From: Thermoplasmata archaeon
Lineage (GTDB): Archaea > Thermoplasmatota > Thermoplasmata > Thermoplasmatales > Thermoplasmataceae
Reading direction: 5' to 3'
DNA: 8,889 nt
Assembly: GCA_021806345.1 (NCBI GenBank)
Contig: JAJZXP010000088.1
Span: 1-8,889 of the forward strand
The position numbers were made by a program, and so were the translations under genes. Below, in pieces: positions 6,679 through 8,889 of the stretch. Position 1 is the first letter of the stretch, and each line of letters opens with the position of its first letter. The notes under the pieces were generated by a model. The model was not told the origin of the DNA and did not search any database. It saw only the letters and a list, made by a program, of their open reading frames with translations.

Positions 6679-7152
6679 ATGGAATTGGAATTATGTGGGA
6701 AATATACTAAAAAAGAGGTACATGACATACTTGATCCGGATACGACTTTTTATTATTTCTGCGGAAAATGGGGAATTAACGGAGTAGTAATATACGGAGG
6801 GAATAATGACAAATTTGCCATTTTTGTAACTGTAGGCAAAGAGGGGTCATATCACGGTAGGATTCAGAAACTCTCGAAAGAGGGGACTCTCCTTTGGAGC
6901 ACACCTATAAGAAAGGGAACCAGAGCATCGGGCATCAAGAGGCTTCTAACAGCCGGCAGACTTCATCAAAGCGTTTCAGTTTTTTGCAGAAGAAATAACG
7001 ATTCCAGTGATGACCAGGAAAAACTGTATACTTATATTGGAAAGGGGATAGATCCTGAGTTAATTGAATCCGAAAATTTTCCCGGCATGGTATTGTGGAA
7101 AATAGAAGGAATTAAACCAGACAGACCGGAAATAAAACGTCTGATGGACTAA
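6679..7152 (+). CDS. Small DUF3427-like protein next to the R-M genes
   Basis: 157 aa stand-alone domain. The layout resembles DUF3427, usually found at the C-terminus of phospholipase-D/helicase restriction-like proteins: an N-terminal YTKKEVHDIL helix (around residues 10-19), WGINGVVI, a central AIFVTVGKEG strand, LLWSTPIRKGTRASGIKRLL (W followed by T and a Ser-Ile helix), SVSVFCRR, then LYTYIGKG near residue 120 and a final W-K-I-E-G. No nuclease motif, membrane segment or Cys cluster is visible. The activity of this family is not established to my knowledge; binding of DNA, possibly modified DNA, is only inferred from the company it keeps. GGAG 9 nt before the ATG at 6679 decides the start; a TTG at 6670 sits directly against that site. 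It is divergent from vsr with a separate promoter. Coding call firm, family call moderate. Confidence 0.75.
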   Translation: MELELCGKYTKKEVHDILDPDTTFYYFCGKWGINGVVIYGGNNDKFAIFVTVGKEGSYHGRIQKLSKEGTLLWSTPIRKGTRASGIKRLLTAGRLHQSVSVFCRRNNDSSDDQEKLYTYIGKGIDPELIESENFPGMVLWKIEGIKPDRPEIKRLMD

Positions 7153-7223
7153 CTGAACTGATAAATTCAAACGTTAGGGAAAGAAGTCATGCCATACTTT
7201 TCTTACAAAAAGCACAAGTAAGC

Positions 7224-7230
7224 TATTTAA
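7224..7230 (+). promoter_or_regulatory. TATA box of the AbrB-like gene
   Basis: TATTTAA centred 26 nt before the ATG at 7253, the spacing of a leaderless archaeal transcript. No Shine-Dalgarno sequence precedes the ATG. Confidence 0.5.
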
Positions 7231-7252
7231 TCTGTAATTGGAATCACCATTA

Positions 7253-7411
7253 ATGCTACAATTTATGGGGTCATCTAAACTTCAAAATAGGTCTGCATCC
7301 AAATCTATTACTGTACCGGTGCCTGTACAGAAAGCGCTGGATGTTATACCCGGGGATGTTATAGGATATTACATTGATGACGGAAAGGTAATCATAAAAA
7401 AAATAGATTGA
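7253..7411 (+). CDS. AbrB/SpoVT-type swapped-hairpin DNA-binding protein
   Basis: 52 aa. After a basic start (SSKLQNRSASKS) it has the AbrB/MazE swapped-hairpin pattern: ITVPVPVQKALDVIPGDVIG, then a Y-Y-I-D-D-G turn and VIIKKID. Proteins of this size act as dimeric DNA-binding regulators or as antitoxins. No recognisable toxin gene follows, so a regulator is as likely as an antitoxin. A TATA box 26 nt upstream supports the first ATG; a second ATG at codon 5 is possible. Confidence 0.7.
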   Translation: MLQFMGSSKLQNRSASKSITVPVPVQKALDVIPGDVIGYYIDDGKVIIKKID

Positions 7412-7412
7412 A

Positions 7413-7595
7413 CTATTTTGCACCGCTTATGTTATTTCCAACCGATGCCTTCCTTATAACATCGAACTTGATGGTGTCAGGAGGATAGATAAGTGCGTAC
7501 CAAAGCGTTGCATCCTCGTAAATGGATATTGCATAATGGCTGATAAGATTCGCAACTCGGCCCAGGAGTTCAAGAGGGATGCACTGATGGCCGAG
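7413..7595 (-). pseudogene. Possible 3' remnant of a minus-strand gene
   Basis: A stop-to-stop frame of 60 codons that contains no ATG, GTG or TTG. It ends LWYALIYPPDTIKFDVIR followed by KASVGNNISGAK and TAG. The text reads like real protein (hydrophobic IPLELLGRVANLISHYAISI, then an acidic turn), so it may be the C-terminal end of a gene whose 5' part was replaced. I do not recognise the family. The opposite strand has a competing short frame, so at most one is likely to be genuine. Confidence 0.3.
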
Positions 7596-7631
7596 TTAAG
7601 AAGGCAGGAACTGGAGGAAAAGGACAAATGA
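7536..7631 (+). CDS. Possible 31-aa charged helical peptide
   Basis: ATG to TGA frame giving MADKIRNSAQEFKRD and then ALMAELRRQELEEKDK, a highly charged sequence likely to be helical. Codon use (AAG, AGG, GAG, CTG) is like the small genes to the right. The frame is open upstream to 7407 without a start codon. It is antisense to the 60-codon minus-strand remnant. No Shine-Dalgarno is seen. Weak call. Confidence 0.25.
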   Translation: MADKIRNSAQEFKRDALMAELRRQELEEKDK

Positions 7632-7727
7632 ACAACCAAATTGAATTTATTCTGAAAATTTCCCCGGACATCTTTCCATATCCTTAAACTCTCTTTTTTC
7701 TCATTTTTCAATGCATCCGCAAATCAT

Positions 7728-7958
7728 ATGGAAGATGCAACTTTCACTGAATCCATGAGAGAACAGAAGACACTTGATACAATGACAGAGTTTGAGAAAG
7801 CTCTGAGGAAGGACGGATACAAGGCAGGTTGGAATGACCGTGCCGATCATGACAGGGAACTGATTGAGGATGCAGCAAGGCAGAGCAGAGACTTTGAGGA
7901 TTTCATAAGCAACCTGAGGGAGAAATTCAAAAAAACGGAAGAGTCGATTCTGTTATGA
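7728..7958 (+). CDS. Small charged protein, first of a coupled pair
   Basis: 76 aa, family not recognised. Acidic and basic residues alternate throughout, suggesting a helical or coiled-coil protein without membrane segment. A motif YKAGWNDRADHD is at 31-42 (G-x2-D-x2-D-x-D), followed by a helix ending NLREKFKKTEE. The same motif recurs in the next gene, so the two may be paralogues. The stop overlaps the next ATG (ATGA), indicating translational coupling. GC-rich codon use (hand count 33 of 60 for 7801-7860) contrasts with the defence genes. No clear promoter or ribosome site was seen before the ATG. Confidence 0.65.
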   Translation: MEDATFTESMREQKTLDTMTEFEKALRKDGYKAGWNDRADHDRELIEDAARQSRDFEDFISNLREKFKKTEESILL

Positions 7959-8134
7959 ATAAGTTCGAAAAGGAATATGTAACAGGCAGAAAAGATCAGT
8001 TCGATGTGGACTACGCCATCTTTAAAAAAGCAATAGATGAGACTGAGACCAGGGAGGAACTCATAATATGGTATCAAAATAGTCTTAGAATTTCCACTAC
8101 ATTTCTGACATGCACATCTCAGCGAATCCTGTAA
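7955..8134 (+). CDS. Small protein coupled to the preceding gene
   Basis: 59 aa, family not recognised. It begins within the stop of the preceding gene (ATGA overlap). The N-terminal part has YVTGRKDQFDVD (8-19), matching the YKAGWNDRADHD of its neighbour in G-x2-D-x2-D-x-D and in a following Ala and Glu-Ile pattern. The C-terminal part (IWYQNSLRISTTFLTCTS) is less charged and may be degenerate. Possible jobs such as a paired regulatory or toxin-antitoxin module are guesswork. Confidence 0.5.
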   Translation: MNKFEKEYVTGRKDQFDVDYAIFKKAIDETETREELIIWYQNSLRISTTFLTCTSQRIL

Positions 8135-8141
8135 TTCTCTT

Positions 8142-8147
8142 TGTTTT
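8142..8147 (+). terminator. T-run after the small gene pair
   Basis: A run of six T about 10 nt after the stop at 8134 (tttgttttttaat), without an obvious hairpin. It fits an archaeal oligo-T terminator for the 7728-8134 pair and lies before the IS end. Confidence 0.25.
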
Positions 8148-8183
8148 TTAATGGTATGAATGGCTGATCAATATCCTTATGGT

Positions 8184-8210
8184 GTAGTGTAACATTCCAC
8201 TACGTTACAC
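8184..8210. repeat. Nested inverted repeats at the IS left end
   Basis: Two overlapping inverted repeats abut the transposase ATG: GTGTAAC (8187-8193) with GTTACAC (8204-8210), and GTAGTG (8184-8189) with CACTAC (8198-8203). They can form alternative hairpins. They could include the terminal inverted repeat of the insertion sequence or an operator for transposase expression. The right end of the IS is outside the window, so terminal repeats cannot be paired. Confidence 0.4.
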
Positions 8211-8889
8211 ATGTCTTTCGTCAGGGAAATTAACAGGAAGAACAAGGATGGTACCGTGGCGACATATTATGCAGAGGTTGAATCATACAGGATCAACGGT
8301 AAGGTCAGGCAGAGGCACCTGCGATCACTTGGAAAGGATATGGATAATCCTGATAGTTTCCCCCTTGACGTCATGCACTTCGGATACATTGCAACAAGAC
8401 TCATGCAGGGTGATCTTTCAACGGATGAACTCTTTGACATGATTGAGAGTATGGGACATCGTTTAAACCGGGAGAATCTGGAAAGGGTGGGTCTCTTTTA
8501 TAATTTTAAAAAAAACTACTTTTCCCTTTCACTCTACAGGAAGAGACCATCCAGAAATCGGAAAGATGTGAAACGTGTGGAAAAGGACTGAATGAACTCT
8601 ACACATACCTGAGGGTGATCAGAACACTGTCAGGTAACGTGAACCTGAATGTTCATGTGAGAAATTGTCCCGTTCATGGAATAACGAACAGGAACGTTAT
8701 AGATTCCCTTTTAAGCGGTTCAAATTTCGATCCAGGTGTAACAATAGCAGTGGGATTACTGAGATGGATCATGGACTACCAGATATCAGAGATCCAGATA
8801 CTCATGGAATCCCGTGGAATAAGAATATCCACAGGTGAAATATCCAATCTGACAAGGGAATTCCTCCTGAGATTTTACTGCATACACAG
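8211..8889 (+). pseudogene. IS transposase, frame broken or shifted -1, incomplete at window end
   Basis: The first frame (8211-8591, 126 codons) starts with a domain common in IS transposases: YYAEVESYRINGKVRQRHL and SLGKD near residues 18-42, then LERVGLFYNFKKNYFSLSLY (91-110). Its tail RKRPSRNRKDVKRVEKD looks unnatural. The -1 frame, open from 8510 to the window end, continues with a zinc-ribbon pattern (CETCGK then NCPVHG) and a helical part with VGLLRWIMDYQISEIQILME and SRGIRISTGEISNLTREFLL. So one protein is split over two frames, with the crossing between about 8510 and 8562. An A8 run (8508-8515) contains A AAA AAC at 8510-8516 in the phase required for programmed -1 slippage; a simple 1-nt deletion further on is the alternative. 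The exact IS family is not certain, and the DDE catalytic part lies beyond the window. Confidence 0.65.

Noticed and set aside
7454..7711. 85-aa minus-strand frame
   Set aside because: Serine- and leucine-rich text typical of the antisense of charged coding DNA; the adjoining minus frame (7413-7595) reads more like protein.
1..8889. CRISPR array, tRNA or rRNA gene
   Set aside because: No regularly spaced repeats and no T-loop or acceptor pattern of a tRNA were found on reading either strand.
1..8889. Depletion of CCGG as a mark of long-term HpaII-like restriction
   Set aside because: CCGG occurs many times by eye across both flanks and the defence block, so no avoidance is apparent.

Overview
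The window most likely comes from a thermoacidophilic archaeon of the Thermoplasmata (Thermoplasma/Ferroplasma/Cuniculiplasma-like); the genus cannot be fixed from sequence alone. Reasons: an SSV-type (archaeal) tyrosine integrase, archaeal TATA boxes placed about 25-30 nt before start codons (leaderless transcripts), Shine-Dalgarno sites only at a few genes, heavy AGG/AAG/GAG use in the GC-richer flanks, and an archaeal AbrB-type mini-regulator.

Layout. The left end (148-855) holds a decayed integrase with an in-frame TAG and a probable 1-nt deletion in a G-run at its 3' end. Next comes a more AT-rich block of defence genes. A 551-aa protein with a C-terminal Apea-like HEPN domain is on the minus strand (796-2451). 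Divergent from it is a clear prokaryotic viperin (2677-3534, plus). The 395-nt gap after viperin is convergent, lacks a convincing gene and is unusually rich in hairpins. Then a complete restriction-modification set lies on the minus strand: Vsr mismatch endonuclease (6103-6501), C5-cytosine methyltransferase (4984-6024) and HpaII-family restriction endonuclease (3930-5000), with the last two genes overlapping. Divergent from vsr is a DUF3427-like small protein (6679-7152, plus).

The right part (7153-8889) is GC-richer. It carries a 52-aa AbrB-like protein, a decayed stretch with two mutually antisense short frames, two translationally coupled small proteins that look like paralogues, and the left end of an insertion sequence. 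The transposase frame of that IS is broken, or shifted -1, and runs off the window.

How the parts work together (inference). This is a defence island between an integrase remnant and an IS. Viperin would make chain-terminating ddh-nucleotides, the HEPN protein would be an RNase-type effector, and the HpaII-like system would cut unmodified DNA while Vsr repairs T:G mismatches caused by deamination of its own 5-methylcytosine. The DUF3427-like protein may be a further DNA-sensing part. The least described elements are the HEPN protein divergently paired with viperin, the structured noncoding stretch 3736-3873, the 50-codon frame overlapping the viperin stop, and the DUF3427-like gene next to the R-M set.
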